NCBI GenBank assembly: GCA_028284485.1
Contig: JANQRQ010000328.1
Span: 40,524-104,523 of the forward strand
Source: Planctomycetaceae bacterium
Lineage (GTDB): Bacteria > Planctomycetota > Planctomycetia > Planctomycetales > Planctomycetaceae
Reading direction: 5' to 3'
DNA length: 64,000 nt
Below the pieces are notes generated by a model that had not been told where the DNA came from, searched no databases, and was given only the letters and a program-made list of their open reading frames with translations. Positions 8,866-18,072 of the stretch are shown here, piece by piece. A program made the position numbers and the translations under genes. Positions within the stretch are counted from its first letter, which is position 1. Every line of letters begins with the position of its first letter.

Positions 8866-10818
8866 ATGGCAGCCATGCGGGTAACGAACCGACGACCTGT
8901 GTTCTTTCATCTGAAGTGGAAACGTAAGAACCGCCTTTTGGGGGTCCATTGTCGACAGAGTGAAATGGGCCGGCGCAGGTACGCGACAATTCTGCTTACC
9001 CTTTTCGGTCTCATGATTGTGCCCAATCTCTGCAAGGCACAAGAAGTCGAACCGACACAAGAAACCGAACCGACACAAGAAGCCGAACAGACACAAGATC
9101 TCGATCCAACTGAACGACTCGAACAGGCGCAAGAATTCGAAGAGGCGCAAGAGTTCAACGAAATCACCGCTGCGGATACATCGAGCCCCCGCGCCACGCT
9201 GCGCAGTTTCATCGAGGGTTGCAATGAGATTCGGCGCCGAATCGATGCGGAGAAGTATCTCAATCGCACCGATCCTCGACATTACGCGGTCGCATCGCGC
9301 ATCCTCGACTGCATCGATACCAGCGAACTACCGGCTTTTGCGCGAGTCGATCGCGCAGGAGAAGTGGCTGTCTGCCTTAAAGAAATCTTGGACCGTGTCG
9401 AGTTACCCCCGTGGGATGAAATTCCCGATGCCGAGCAGATCGAAGCTGATGGCGGATTAGAAAAATTCTCGCGTTGGAGAATTCCAGGAACACGAATTAC
9501 GATTGCACGCGTTGAAGACGGACCACAAAAGCACGAGTACCTCTTCTCAACAGGAACAGTCGATCGTGCTGTCGAGTACTTCGACAGCGTTGAGCATCTC
9601 GATTATCGGACCAGCGGTCCCCCCGTATCGAAATACCTGCACCAATGGTTTCTCTCTGCACCTGGTCACCCCACTTTGGCAGCCATCGTTGATAAATTGC
9701 CGCCCAGCATCAAATGGGGTCGATCCTACGGTTTGTCGAATTGGAAGTGGCCTGGCCTTTTGGTGCTGATTTTTGTCTCGGTTCTCTTAATCACGCTCTG
9801 CTATCGATACCACATCGCGCTGTCACGACAAATACGTAACAAAAGCTTGTTTAAGTATTGGCTAACGATCGTTTTTCCAGTCACCGCCGCGCTTATTCCC
9901 CTTGAATTTGCGCGCATCGCTCACCGGTATTTGACCATCCGTGGGACGCCGCTTTATATCATTGATTTCGTAGCCATTCTCATGTCGTTATTGGCATCTA
10001 ATGTGGTAATTTTTGCATTCAGCAGTCGCATTGCAGACAGTATCATCGCCTCCCCCTACATTCGGACCGGCGGCCTCAACGCACAATTGATTCGAATTGT
10101 CTCCAAACTGTTGAGCCTGGCGGCCACCGTCGTGTTATTCCTTGTCGGTGGGCAATACCTCAACATTCCCATTGCCACGCTGCTCGCTAGTGCCGGAATC
10201 GGCGGTATCGCAGTTGCACTCGGTGCACAGGATTCGCTCAAAACCTTATTCGGAACGGTCATGTTGTTGGCTGACAAACCATTTCGGGTCGGAGAACGAA
10301 TCGTTTTCATGGGATATGATGGCGTCGTCGAAGATATCGGCTTGCGCTCGACAAAAGTGCGACTGTTGACCGGCCACCAAGTCACCGTTCCCAACGGCAA
10401 CCTGTCAGGGAATGACATCGAAAACGTCGGACGCCGGACGCATATCCGAAGGGTAGGCGAGATCTTCATTCCACTGAATTCGGCCAGCGATAAAGTCGAG
10501 CAAGCGGTCGAAGTCGTCAAAGAGAAACTCGAGAACCATGAAGGAATGATGTCTGAGTACCCACCGCGAGTCTATTTGAACGACTTCACGCGGGAAGGCT
10601 TCAGCATTCAGTTCTACTATTGGTATGCTCCGCCCGATTTCTGGGCCTTTAAAGCGTTCAGTGATCGACTCAATTTTGAAATCTTCCGCGAATTCGAATC
10701 TCGCGGAATCCCATTCTCACTTCCGTCTCGTCACTCATTCTGGAAGCGTGACGACGAACAAGGTCCACTCGAAGTTTGCATTCAGGGCGGCACGAGCAAC
10801 TCAGTTCGCTCGACGTGA
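8866..10818 (+). CDS. MscS-family mechanosensitive channel with acidic hexapeptide repeat
   Basis: 650 residues from the first ATG. A good signal peptide begins at residue 34 (GRRRYATILLTLFGLMIVP, start 8965), so the later ATG is a serious alternative; a GGAG lies just before 8866. After the signal comes an acidic Gln-rich repeat (see 9054-9161), then a periplasmic domain (about 100-290), hydrophobic segments near 300-320, 335-350, 365-385 and 405-425, and the MscS pore and beta domain: ASAGIGGIAVALGAQDSLK, LFGTVMLLADKPFRVGERI and a YDGVVEDIGLRSTKVR-type strand. It should release solutes on hypo-osmotic shock from the inner membrane. It is transcribed alone. Confidence 0.93.
   Translation: MAAMRVTNRRPVFFHLKWKRKNRLLGVHCRQSEMGRRRYATILLTLFGLMIVPNLCKAQEVEPTQETEPTQEAEQTQDLDPTERLEQAQEFEEAQEFNEITAADTSSPRATLRSFIEGCNEIRRRIDAEKYLNRTDPRHYAVASRILDCIDTSELPAFARVDRAGEVAVCLKEILDRVELPPWDEIPDAEQIEADGGLEKFSRWRIPGTRITIARVEDGPQKHEYLFSTGTVDRAVEYFDSVEHLDYRTSGPPVSKYLHQWFLSAPGHPTLAAIVDKLPPSIKWGRSYGLSNWKWPGLLVLIFVSVLLITLCYRYHIALSRQIRNKSLFKYWLTIVFPVTAALIPLEFARIAHRYLTIRGTPLYIIDFVAILMSLLASNVVIFAFSSRIADSIIASPYIRTGGLNAQLIRIVSKLLSLAATVVLFLVGGQYLNIPIATLLASAGIGGIAVALGAQDSLKTLFGTVMLLADKPFRVGERIVFMGYDGVVEDIGLRSTKVRLLTGHQVTVPNGNLSGNDIENVGRRTHIRRVGEIFIPLNSASDKVEQAVEVVKEKLENHEGMMSEYPPRVYLNDFTREGFSIQFYYWYAPPDFWAFKAFSDRLNFEIFREFESRGIPFSLPSRHSFWKRDDEQGPLEVCIQGGTSNSVRST
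9054..9161 (+). repeat. Six 18-bp (hexapeptide) tandem repeats inside the MscS gene
   Basis: The coding frame here is six degenerate units in a row: TQETEP, TQEAEQ, TQDLDP, TERLEQ, AQEFEE, AQEFNE. The first copies are nearly identical at DNA level (ACACAAGAA...GAA). It makes a Gln/Glu-rich linker right after the signal peptide, in the periplasm. Such arrays can vary in copy number by slippage. Confidence 0.8.
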
Positions 10819-11175
10819 ATATTGCTTCGATCGTGGCCACCATCATCATGGCGGACAATCAACGGACCGATCTCCACGACATCATGAGAATCGACGTCCG
10901 ATCATTCTTTGCGGATGGAGAGAAGACCTAGGAATCTTTCCCGGTAGTAGATCCCCAAACACGCTGCCGCTATTCTCGTAAAAGCGGGCCGGATCGAAAG
11001 GTTGTCTTGCATGTTGACATGTGCCGATGATCAATCGACGCATGAGCGCATCTGGCTCCCAGATTCAAGCATGGCTGGCTGCCCGTAAGGGCAATTCACT
11101 TAGTGAAGGCAATGATCGATGCCCCAAACCAATCATCAACCCAAGATCGCTGGCATCGACGAAAATGGAGCAACA
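10819..11175. other. 357-bp spacer with two adjacent hairpins before the sulfatase
   Basis: No gene is supported. At 11080-11093 TGCCC-GTAA-GGGCA forms a hairpin with a GNRA tetraloop, and at 11095-11107 TTCAC-TTA-GTGAA forms a second one directly after. They lie about 70-95 bases before the sulfatase start and could belong to its leader. Confidence 0.4.
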
Positions 11176-12708
11176 ATGAACACAAAGCTCTTGATCCCTC
11201 AGCAATCGACCGCACGGACCTTAGCAGTCAAACTGGTGTTTCTTGTCGCTATCCCTTTCTTAGCAAAATGCCTCCCAGCGTCGGGTGCCGACAACACGCG
11301 ACCTAATGTTCTGTTCATCATTTCCGACGATCTGAATAACTCATTGGGATGCTATGGTCACCCACTGGTGAAATCGCCCAACATCGATCGGTTGGCAGCG
11401 AGAGGAATCCGGTTCGAGAGGGCCTATTGCCAATTCCCATTGTGTGGCCCCAGTCGCAACTCGATGCTGACCGGTTTGTATCCCAATAGCACAGGAATCT
11501 TGGCCAACAGACAGATTTTTCGTCAGACAATCCCCGAGCAACTCAGCCTGCCACATGCCTTTCGAATGGAAGGATACTTTGCGGCTCGCATCGGCAAGCT
11601 TTACCACTACAACGTTCCCAAATCGGTCGGCACAAACGGCCACGACGACCCCGGTTCCTGGGAATTGGAAATCAATCCAGCGGGTTGCGATCGGCTGATC
11701 GAAGAGCCGGATATCTTCTCGCTGCGTCCCGGCAATTTCGGCGGAACAATCAGTTGGTATGCGTCACCCCGCGGCGACCATCTGCATACCGACGGATTGC
11801 TTTCGACCGACGCAGAATGGGTGTTGGAGCGATGTGCGCGAGATTCCAACCGGCCTTTCTTTTTGGCGGTTGGCTTTTATCGTCCGCATACGCCGTACGT
11901 TGCGCCAAAAGAGTACTTTGAAGACTATCCGCTGGACGATATGCCGCTCGTCCAAGGAGTCGAGGAAGATGTCAAAGATCTCCCACCACACGCGCTCGGC
12001 AGTCATAAAGATGAACACGATCTGTTGAACGACGATCTGAGTCGACAGGCCATCCAAGCATACTACGCGAGCATCACATTTATGGACGCACAGGTGGGCC
12101 GCGTCCTTGACGCGCTCGATCGCCTGGGGCTTGCTGAGAATACGATTATTGTTCTAACCAGCGACCACGGATATCACCTGGGAGAACATGGCCTGTGGCA
12201 GAAAATGAGTCTGTTTGAGGAGAGTGCACGAGTCCCCTTGATCATTGCCACTCCAGGAATGCCGCAAGCAGGAAGCGTCGCTGAATCGCCAGTGGGACAT
12301 ATCGATATCTACCCCACATTGACGGAGCTGTGTTCAGTCACAGCACCGGACAATTTGCAGGGGCAAAGCCTGGTTCCGATGCTCAATGATCCCACGCTAC
12401 AAGGCAGGGGTTGGACGCTGACTCAAGTCACTCGAGGCTCAAACGAAAAAACAACATTCGGCTATACATTGCGGACACGCCGCTGGCGATTTACCGAATG
12501 GGATTCCGGAAACCAGGGCCGGGAATTGTACGACCACAAAACCGACCCACTCGAACAAACCAACCTGTGGGAAGACCCTGCTCACTCAGATCGAGTTCAA
12601 AGACTCGCGCGACGAGTCAAGACGATCTCGAAGAGGACACTACCAAAATCCGGAAAGATACCGCCGATTCGCCCCGAAACGTGGTCTCCCAACATCACCG
12701 ACCCTTAA
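11176..12708 (+). CDS. Sulfatase, formylglycine type (iduronate-2-sulfatase-like)
   Basis: 510 residues from the ATG at 11176, which has GGAG five bases upstream; an in-frame ATG at 11119 is less likely. A hydrophobic signal peptide (about 17-37, AVKLVFLVAIPFLAKCLPAS) indicates export. The metal-binding start is NVLFIISDDLNN and the catalytic signature is C90-G-P-S-R94, where Cys becomes formylglycine. Later motifs include SDHGYHLGEHGLWQK, typical of the iduronate-2-sulfatase/choline-sulfatase side of the family. It hydrolyses sulfate esters, probably on polysaccharides. Planctomycetes are rich in such enzymes. The substrate cannot be read from the sequence, and no anaerobic maturase gene is near. 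Confidence 0.93.
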   Translation: MNTKLLIPQQSTARTLAVKLVFLVAIPFLAKCLPASGADNTRPNVLFIISDDLNNSLGCYGHPLVKSPNIDRLAARGIRFERAYCQFPLCGPSRNSMLTGLYPNSTGILANRQIFRQTIPEQLSLPHAFRMEGYFAARIGKLYHYNVPKSVGTNGHDDPGSWELEINPAGCDRLIEEPDIFSLRPGNFGGTISWYASPRGDHLHTDGLLSTDAEWVLERCARDSNRPFFLAVGFYRPHTPYVAPKEYFEDYPLDDMPLVQGVEEDVKDLPPHALGSHKDEHDLLNDDLSRQAIQAYYASITFMDAQVGRVLDALDRLGLAENTIIVLTSDHGYHLGEHGLWQKMSLFEESARVPLIIATPGMPQAGSVAESPVGHIDIYPTLTELCSVTAPDNLQGQSLVPMLNDPTLQGRGWTLTQVTRGSNEKTTFGYTLRTRRWRFTEWDSGNQGRELYDHKTDPLEQTNLWEDPAHSDRVQRLARRVKTISKRTLPKSGKIPPIRPETWSPNITDP

Positions 12709-12713
12709 ATCTG

Positions 12714-12750
12714 GCGATCGTCGCGACGGTGAGTGCGATCGCAGCTTTTG
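12714..12750 (+). terminator. Possible terminator after the sulfatase gene
   Basis: Arms GCGATCG and CGATCGC pair perfectly across a 15-base loop, followed within two bases by CTTTTG. The T-run is short, so this is a weak candidate. It lies in the 112-base gap between the convergent sulfatase and arsC-like genes. Confidence 0.35.
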
Positions 12751-12820
12751 AATCGTCTCGGATGATCCGACGCCCTTGAGTGCTCCGCAAAGACATGCTC
12801 ACCCAGCTGCGAAACTCAGT

Positions 12821-13258
12821 TCACTCGAGAAAATAACTTCGTAGGGCGGTTTGAATCTCGTCCCGGACCCGGCGAAAGCAGGACAATTTCTCCTCGTCTG
12901 TCCCCTCGGCATGTGCCGGGTCATCAAACGGCCAATGCAGCCTCTCGACGTGGCCGGGAAACACGGGGCATTCCTTTTCCGCTGAACTGCAGACACTGAT
13001 GATCAGATCCGGCGGCTCACCGGCTGGCGGTAGGAACTGCTCAATCGATTTGCTCGCTTGCCGGGAGATATCGATGCCGATTTCCTGCATGGCTTCAATG
13101 GCCAGCGGATGGACATAGCCTGATGGCTTGGCGCCCGCGGATAGGCTTTCGATTTGGTCACCACAGAACTCCCGCAAGATTCCCTCAGCCATTTGGCTGC
13201 GGCAGGAGTTCCCGGTGCACAAGAACAGGACTCGACGAGGCTCTTTGGGACTTGCCAT
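12821..13258 (-). CDS. arsC: Arsenate reductase, low-molecular-weight phosphatase type
   Basis: 145 residues. The P-loop VLFLCTGNSCRSQMAEG near the N-terminus carries the catalytic Cys and Arg of the LMW protein tyrosine phosphatase fold. The second pair of redox cysteines is in ISVCSSAEKECPVFPG, the feature that separates thioredoxin-coupled arsenate reductases from plain phosphatases. It would reduce arsenate to arsenite in the cytosol. No arsR, arsB or acr3 gene is adjacent, so it is an orphan. The ATG at 13258 is used; one codon upstream (13261) is equally possible. Confidence 0.85.
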   Translation of the reverse strand: MASPKEPRRVLFLCTGNSCRSQMAEGILREFCGDQIESLSAGAKPSGYVHPLAIEAMQEIGIDISRQASKSIEQFLPPAGEPPDLIISVCSSAEKECPVFPGHVERLHWPFDDPAHAEGTDEEKLSCFRRVRDEIQTALRSYFLE

Positions 13259-13510
13259 CATTTGGAGTTGATCCGGTCAATTCGGGGCCGAATGTAGCAT
13301 TCCGACTCGGCGAGCGGTATGCTGTTTCGACATATGATGGCACACGGTTTGCGTATTTCCCAACCAAGATAGGCCGGAAAATGTAGAGAGGCCGTTATCG
13401 ACGAGAAAATCGCGAATTCGTTATCAAGGCCGCAGAACTTTTGCCATGAAGCTGGGCACAGGTGCTTGGTTTTTGTGCAAACCAGCGACCGTGCGTAACA
13501 ACTCGCCCAA

Positions 13511-13749
13511 CGTAAGGAGCGCTCGCCTTATGTGGATTCGAGGTTCTCCACAAACGCTGATCGCATAAAGCGATTTCGGAATGAACCGCAAGAAGCGGTC
13601 GGCTGAACTGATGAGAAAGCCAGATTCCGAACGTCGTAACTTCCCGCAGCTGTTGCGGGAAAGCTTGCAGCAGCGAAGGCGACCGACATCAAAAGTTTAC
13701 CGACTCACTGAAATTGTCATCACAGATGTTGTGCTTCGCATTCGCGAAG
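13511..13749 (+). promoter_or_regulatory. Hairpin-rich leader upstream of glnA (candidate structured RNA)
   Basis: Five short perfect or near-perfect hairpins follow one another on the plus strand: CGTAAGG/CCTTATG (13511-13532, one G-T pair), ATCGC/GCGAT (13560-13574), ACCGC/GCGGT (13585-13599), TTCCCGCA/TGCGGGAA (13641-13661) and CTTCGC/GCGAAG (13734-13749). The surrounding 538-base gap between arsC and glnA holds no convincing gene. The density suggests a folded 5' leader that could control glutamine synthetase. It matches no riboswitch class that I recognise. Confidence 0.4.
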
Positions 13750-13796
13750 TCGGTCACCAAATTTAAGATTAGAAATGTATGAGGAGCTTTGAAGCG

Positions 13797-15209
13797 ATGA
13801 CGCCCAAGGAATTTTTTGAATTCGCGAAAAAAAACGATGCTGAAATGGTCGACCTGAAGTTTTGTGACCTACTTGGCACATGGCAGCACTGTTCATATCC
13901 GATCGACACATTGGATGAAGGAATTTTCGAAGACGGACTCGGCTTTGACGGTTCTTCGATCCGAGGATGGCAGGGAATTGAAGCATCAGACATGTTGGCC
14001 GTTCCCGATGCCGAGTCAGCAGTCATCGACCCATTCTTCGCGAAGCCCACGGTCAGCGTATTGGCCAACATCGTCGACCCCATCACCAAGGAGAACTATG
14101 CCAAGGATCCCCGCAATGTTGCGAAAAAGGGGTTAGCCTATTTGGCACAAACCGGCATTGCCGACACTTGCTTTGTCGGACCGGAACCGGAGTTCTTCAT
14201 TTTTGATGACGTCCGTTACATGTCGACTCAAAGTGGGTCGATGTATCAAATTGATTCTGTCGAAGGAGCCTGGAACACCGGCCGCAGCGAGGAACCGAAC
14301 CTGGGACATAAGCCCACGTACAAAGGTGGCTACTTCCCGGTATCACCTGTCGATACCTACCACGACCTGCGATCGGAAATGGTCTACGAAATGCGAAATC
14401 TCGGCATTGTTGTCGAGGCGCATCACCACGAGGTCGGAACTGCCGGTCAGGCCGAAATCGATATGAAATTCGAGCCGCTCCTGAAAATGGCCGACCAATT
14501 CATGTGGTACAAGTACATCATCAAGAATGTCGCCAAACGAGCCGGCAAGACGGTCACATTCATGCCGAAACCAGTCTTTGAAGACAACGGTTCGGGAATG
14601 CATACGCACATCTCGCTGTGGAAGGAAGGACAACCGTTGATGGCCGGCGACGGATACGCCGGCATGAGCGACCTCGGTCTCAATGCCATCGGCGGGATTC
14701 TGAAGCACGGTCGGGCGTTGTTGGCATTGGCTGCACCGACAGCGAACAGCTACCACCGCTTGGTTCCTGGTTTCGAGGCCCCAGTGACCTTGGCCATGTC
14801 GCAACGAAACCGTTCGGCTGCCTGCCGAATCCCGATGTACTCGCCAAGCCCGAAGGCGAAGCGAGTGGAGTTCCGCTGTCCTGACCCGTCATGCAACGGT
14901 TATCTCGCGTTCACCGCGTTAATGATGGCCATGATCGACGGCGTTCAAAACAAGATCGATCCGGGCGATCCGCTCGATCGCGACATCTACGACATGACTC
15001 CTGAAGAACTCGCTGAGACGAACGTCACGCCGGCGACACTTGGCGAGGCACTCGACTCGTTGGAACAGGATCATGAGTTCCTGACGAAGGGCGATGTCTT
15101 TACGTCCGACCTCATTGAAACTTGGATCGGCTGGAAACGGGAAGAAGAAATCGACCAATTGCGACTTCGCCCCCATCCGTACGAATTCGATCTGTATTAC
15201 AATTGCTAA
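13797..15209 (+). CDS. glnA: Glutamine synthetase, type I
   Basis: Joins ammonia to glutamate using ATP, the main ammonium assimilation reaction, as a cytosolic dodecamer. From the ATG at 13797 it is 470 residues, the usual GSI length; AGGAG lies about 10 bases upstream, which is why the ATG at 13779 is not chosen. Visible motifs: [13 protein letters not shown] (about 46-58), the metal-binding [10 protein letters not shown], the [14 protein letters not shown] region, [17 protein letters not shown], and NRSAACRIP. Tyr398 in DIYDMTPEE corresponds to the adenylylation tyrosine of the regulated enterobacterial enzyme, so covalent control by GlnE is possible. A strong terminator follows, so it is monocistronic. 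Confidence 0.97.
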   Translation: MTPKEFFEFAKKNDAEMVDLKFCDLLGTWQHCSYPIDTLDEGIFEDGLGFDGSSIRGWQGIEASDMLAVPDAESAVIDPFFAKPTVSVLANIVDPITKENYAKDPRNVAKKGLAYLAQTGIADTCFVGPEPEFFIFDDVRYMSTQSGSMYQIDSVEGAWNTGRSEEPNLGHKPTYKGGYFPVSPVDTYHDLRSEMVYEMRNLGIVVEAHHHEVGTAGQAEIDMKFEPLLKMADQFMWYKYIIKNVAKRAGKTVTFMPKPVFEDNGSGMHTHISLWKEGQPLMAGDGYAGMSDLGLNAIGGILKHGRALLALAAPTANSYHRLVPGFEAPVTLAMSQRNRSAACRIPMYSPSPKAKRVEFRCPDPSCNGYLAFTALMMAMIDGVQNKIDPGDPLDRDIYDMTPEELAETNVTPATLGEALDSLEQDHEFLTKGDVFTSDLIETWIGWKREEEIDQLRLRPHPYEFDLYYNC

Positions 15210-15267
15210 TCTTCGTCGAATGGTCCTTGCGGATCATCGTCGGAAATTCGCTTGAATTGTTTGCAAG

Positions 15268-15303
15268 TGCCGTTCCCTCATCTCCGGGGGAACGGCATTT
15301 TTC
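15268..15303 (+). terminator. Rho-independent terminator of glnA
   Basis: Perfect 10-bp stem TGCCGTTCCC / GGGAACGGCA with a 10-base loop, followed directly by TTTTTC. It lies 59 bases after the glnA stop codon. Confidence 0.9.
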
Positions 15304-15534
15304 TTGAATGGTCCGCCGATTCAATTCGTACCGGGCTCGATGTCGCCTTTCTCCGAAATACGGACGGAATTGCACAGTCGATAATCCTGGAGTATTGTCG
15401 AGGTATTAAGCCTCTCCTTCGAATGTAGGCCAGTGCTCCTCCACCGCTTCAAGTATGCGGCGATGGAGTCTTGAGGCTTGGCAGAAATAGCGTTACGGGT
15501 CATCAACGGCCAACGAGCTTCCAGGTGTTATCTC
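15304..15534. other. Remainder of the glnA/DUF4159 spacer
   Basis: With the terminator, the gap between glnA and the next gene is 325 bases. Beyond the terminator I see nothing except the expected promoter space for the DUF4159 gene. Confidence 0.4.
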
Positions 15535-16368
15535 ATGAGAAACCGCTCGCATTCGGTTCTGGGATGCGTCGCCTTACTGCTCCTGGTGGCTTCAATCGGC
15601 GTCGCACAATGGCAGCGCGGCGGTCCCCGATTTCGACGACAACCCCTCCGGAGCGAATATCCCAACTGGGAAATCGACTCAGAGTTCGGAGAGGATCACT
15701 TTACATTCGTCCGCATTCAATACGATTCTTGGCGGTCGCGGGGGCGCAGCCGATGGAGCAACGACTACCCCGATTGCGATTGGAACTTTTCCTATCGTCT
15801 GCAGCAATTGACAGCACTACAGTGTGATCCCAACGGCATCGTTTTGCGGCTGAACGATCCGAGGCTGTTTGACTACCCGTTTGCCTATATGTCCGGCGTT
15901 GGTGGAATCGAACTTCGCGACGACGAAGTGGTGGCGCTGCGACGGTATCTGCTCAATGGCGGTTTCTTGATGGCCGACGATTTCTGGGCTCCCGAAGAAT
16001 GGGAGCATGTTTATCAGCAAATGAAGCGTGTCTTTCCCGATCGCGAGCCGCGTGAACTCACTCTTGATCACCCGATCTTTCATCTGGTCTACGACCTGAA
16101 AGCCAAGCCACAAGTCCCCAGCATTCAGGCATGGCGATCGGGTTATACATTCGAGTATTGGCACGGCGATCCCCGCGGAGATGAGGAGCCGCATTTTCAC
16201 GGGTTCTTCGATGACACCGGCCGACTCATGACACTCCTTTGTCATAACAACGATATCGGCGATGGCTGGGAACGTGAGGGCGAAGAAATTGAGTACTTTC
16301 GCCGCTATTCGGAGAAGTGGTCGTATCCGATGGGAGTAAACATCATCATGTATGCCATGACTCATTGA
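15535..16368 (+). CDS. Exported DUF4159-domain protein
   Basis: 277 residues from the ATG at 15535, chosen because it starts a clean signal peptide (NRSHSVLGCVALLLLVASI). The remainder matches the DUF4159 family: a domain around FTFVRIQYDS, LRLNDPRLFDYPFAYMSGVG, the glutamine-amidotransferase-like stretch VALRRYLLNGGFLMADDFW and LDHPIFHLVYDL. In planctomycetes and related groups DUF4159 proteins often accompany MoxR ATPases and von Willebrand proteins; none is here. The function is unknown. It is followed after 26 bases by the FG-GAP protein in the same direction, so the two are probably co-transcribed. Confidence 0.85.
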   Translation: MRNRSHSVLGCVALLLLVASIGVAQWQRGGPRFRRQPLRSEYPNWEIDSEFGEDHFTFVRIQYDSWRSRGRSRWSNDYPDCDWNFSYRLQQLTALQCDPNGIVLRLNDPRLFDYPFAYMSGVGGIELRDDEVVALRRYLLNGGFLMADDFWAPEEWEHVYQQMKRVFPDREPRELTLDHPIFHLVYDLKAKPQVPSIQAWRSGYTFEYWHGDPRGDEEPHFHGFFDDTGRLMTLLCHNNDIGDGWEREGEEIEYFRRYSEKWSYPMGVNIIMYAMTH

Positions 16369-16394
16369 TAGTTCTGCCAATAAGGCGATTTCGT

Positions 16395-17909
16395 ATGCCG
16401 AAAACTCACCGACGGCGGTCTCGTATTCTGTGGATAGCCAGCTTTCTCATATTGATCACAACGATCAATGTCTCAAGCTTGCGGCTCGAAGCACAGGTCG
16501 TCAGCTTTACCGACATAACGCAGCAAGCGGGGACGGGCGGACCGACTGCACCGGGCCGCACGGGCGGACATGGTGCCATGTTTGCCGATGTCGACGATGA
16601 CGGATTGGTCGATTTGTCATTGACGATGATTTTCGACGAACCGATGGCAGAGCTGTTCTACCGCAATCTTGGTGACCTGCGTTTTTCCGATGAAGGAAAG
16701 CGCCGCGGGATTGCCGATTTCGACGGGGGATCGCACGGCACCTGTTTCGCTGATCTCGATAACGACGGAGACTACGACCTGTTCAATGGCACGACCTGGG
16801 ACCATCCGGAATTTCCGCCGATCAATAATTTGTTTCGCAACGACGGCAAAGGTTTTTTTACGGACGTGACCGGTGAATCCGGGATTCCTGCCGAGAATGC
16901 CTTTCCAACGCGGGGCGTGTTGACATTTGATTTCGATAGTGACGGCGACCTGGATCTATTCTGCGTGACCAACTACCAAGGCAGCGCTGATCCGGAAGGA
17001 GAACGAAACGAGGTTTATCGGAACGACGGTAACTGGCAGTTTCACCCGATTGACGGCGGCGATTTGGCGACTGCCCCCTGTGGTCAAGGAGCAATCGATA
17101 CCGATTTCGACGGGGACGGCGATATCGACATCATTGCCGCCAATCGAACCGGACCGGTGAATGTGCTTCGCAATAATGGTCGCGGAATATTCCGGCTCGT
17201 CGATCCGGCGTCCATTGGAATCCGCCATCGCGCCGGCGATGGTATTACCGCCGGCGACGTCGATGGTGATGGATTGTTAGATCTCATTCTCGCCTCCAAC
17301 GACGAAGGGCATTTGTACAAGAACCAGGGCGACGGACGCTACATGCATGCCCAATCGTTTTCCGAGACTGACGGCTATATGGGGGGCCTGGCTGACATCG
17401 ACAACGATACGGACTTAGATCTCATCTTTGCCGGCGACGATATCTGCTATCTCAACGATGGCAGTGGACGATTTGCACCGGGGCCTGCGATTCCGGTTGA
17501 TGGAATCAATGACCCGCGCGGAATAGCGTTCGCCGATATCGACAACGATGGTGACGTTGATTTTGCCATCGGCTGCAAGCGGTCTCGCAATTGGTTGGTG
17601 CGAAACAACCTGAACTCCGGAAACTGGCTGAAAGTGCGTCTCGTGTCGCCCGATGGTCAAGCTGGTGCATTCGGTGCAAAAACGCGCATCTACGTGACAA
17701 TATCGGGACACCGTCAACTGCTGGGGCTGCGCGAGTCGCGGAGCAACACAGGATATTTGGGGCAAAACGACCCTGTGCTACATTTTGGCTTAGGCGACCA
17801 CAAAAATTCGCTCAGCATCGACGTGGACTTCCTGAATGGGGTTGCAGTCCAAAACTTCCCGGTTGCTGCCAATCAGACCGTGGTCATTGACGCGTCTGAA
17901 ACCCGATAG
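16395..17909 (+). CDS. Exported FG-GAP/VCBS repeat protein with ASPIC/UnbV domain
   Basis: 504 residues from the ATG at 16395; upstream ATGs would lengthen it into the preceding gene. An N-terminal membrane or signal segment (LWIASFLILITTINVS) precedes at least six FG-GAP-type blades carrying Ca2+-binding D-x-D-x-D-G loops (ADVDDDGLVDLS, ADLDNDGDYDLF, DFDSDGDLDLF, TDFDGDGDIDII, GDVDGDGLLDLI, ADIDNDGDVDFA), which form a beta-propeller. The last 110 residues fit the UnbV/ASPIC domain (NWLKVRLV..GAFGAKTRIYV...LHFGLGD). Such proteins are secreted or surface-bound and thought to mediate adhesion or ligand binding. It probably shares a transcript with the DUF4159 gene. Confidence 0.9.
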   Translation: MPKTHRRRSRILWIASFLILITTINVSSLRLEAQVVSFTDITQQAGTGGPTAPGRTGGHGAMFADVDDDGLVDLSLTMIFDEPMAELFYRNLGDLRFSDEGKRRGIADFDGGSHGTCFADLDNDGDYDLFNGTTWDHPEFPPINNLFRNDGKGFFTDVTGESGIPAENAFPTRGVLTFDFDSDGDLDLFCVTNYQGSADPEGERNEVYRNDGNWQFHPIDGGDLATAPCGQGAIDTDFDGDGDIDIIAANRTGPVNVLRNNGRGIFRLVDPASIGIRHRAGDGITAGDVDGDGLLDLILASNDEGHLYKNQGDGRYMHAQSFSETDGYMGGLADIDNDTDLDLIFAGDDICYLNDGSGRFAPGPAIPVDGINDPRGIAFADIDNDGDVDFAIGCKRSRNWLVRNNLNSGNWLKVRLVSPDGQAGAFGAKTRIYVTISGHRQLLGLRESRSNTGYLGQNDPVLHFGLGDHKNSLSIDVDFLNGVAVQNFPVAANQTVVIDASETR

Positions 17910-18072
17910 CGCGTTTGTGATGAGTGAGACGGCACATCGGCACGCCCGAGCTTACAGCTTCATTTATCTTTATCGTGCTTTCGGAAATACCTGTTACCGT
18001 ACTGCCTCGTGGCAGGACCGGATGGACCTTGCCAATATCGCACTTCGCGGGCAAACGGTAGAGCAGATTGCT

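Noticed and set aside
8854..9282. Minus-strand frame with repeated LCRFGF units opposite the MscS repeat
   Set aside because: It is the complementary shadow of the 18-bp hexapeptide repeats of the MscS gene.
13581..13766. 61-codon frame in the glnA leader
   Set aside because: No ribosome binding site; it is built largely from the arms of the leader hairpins, and its composition is not protein-like.
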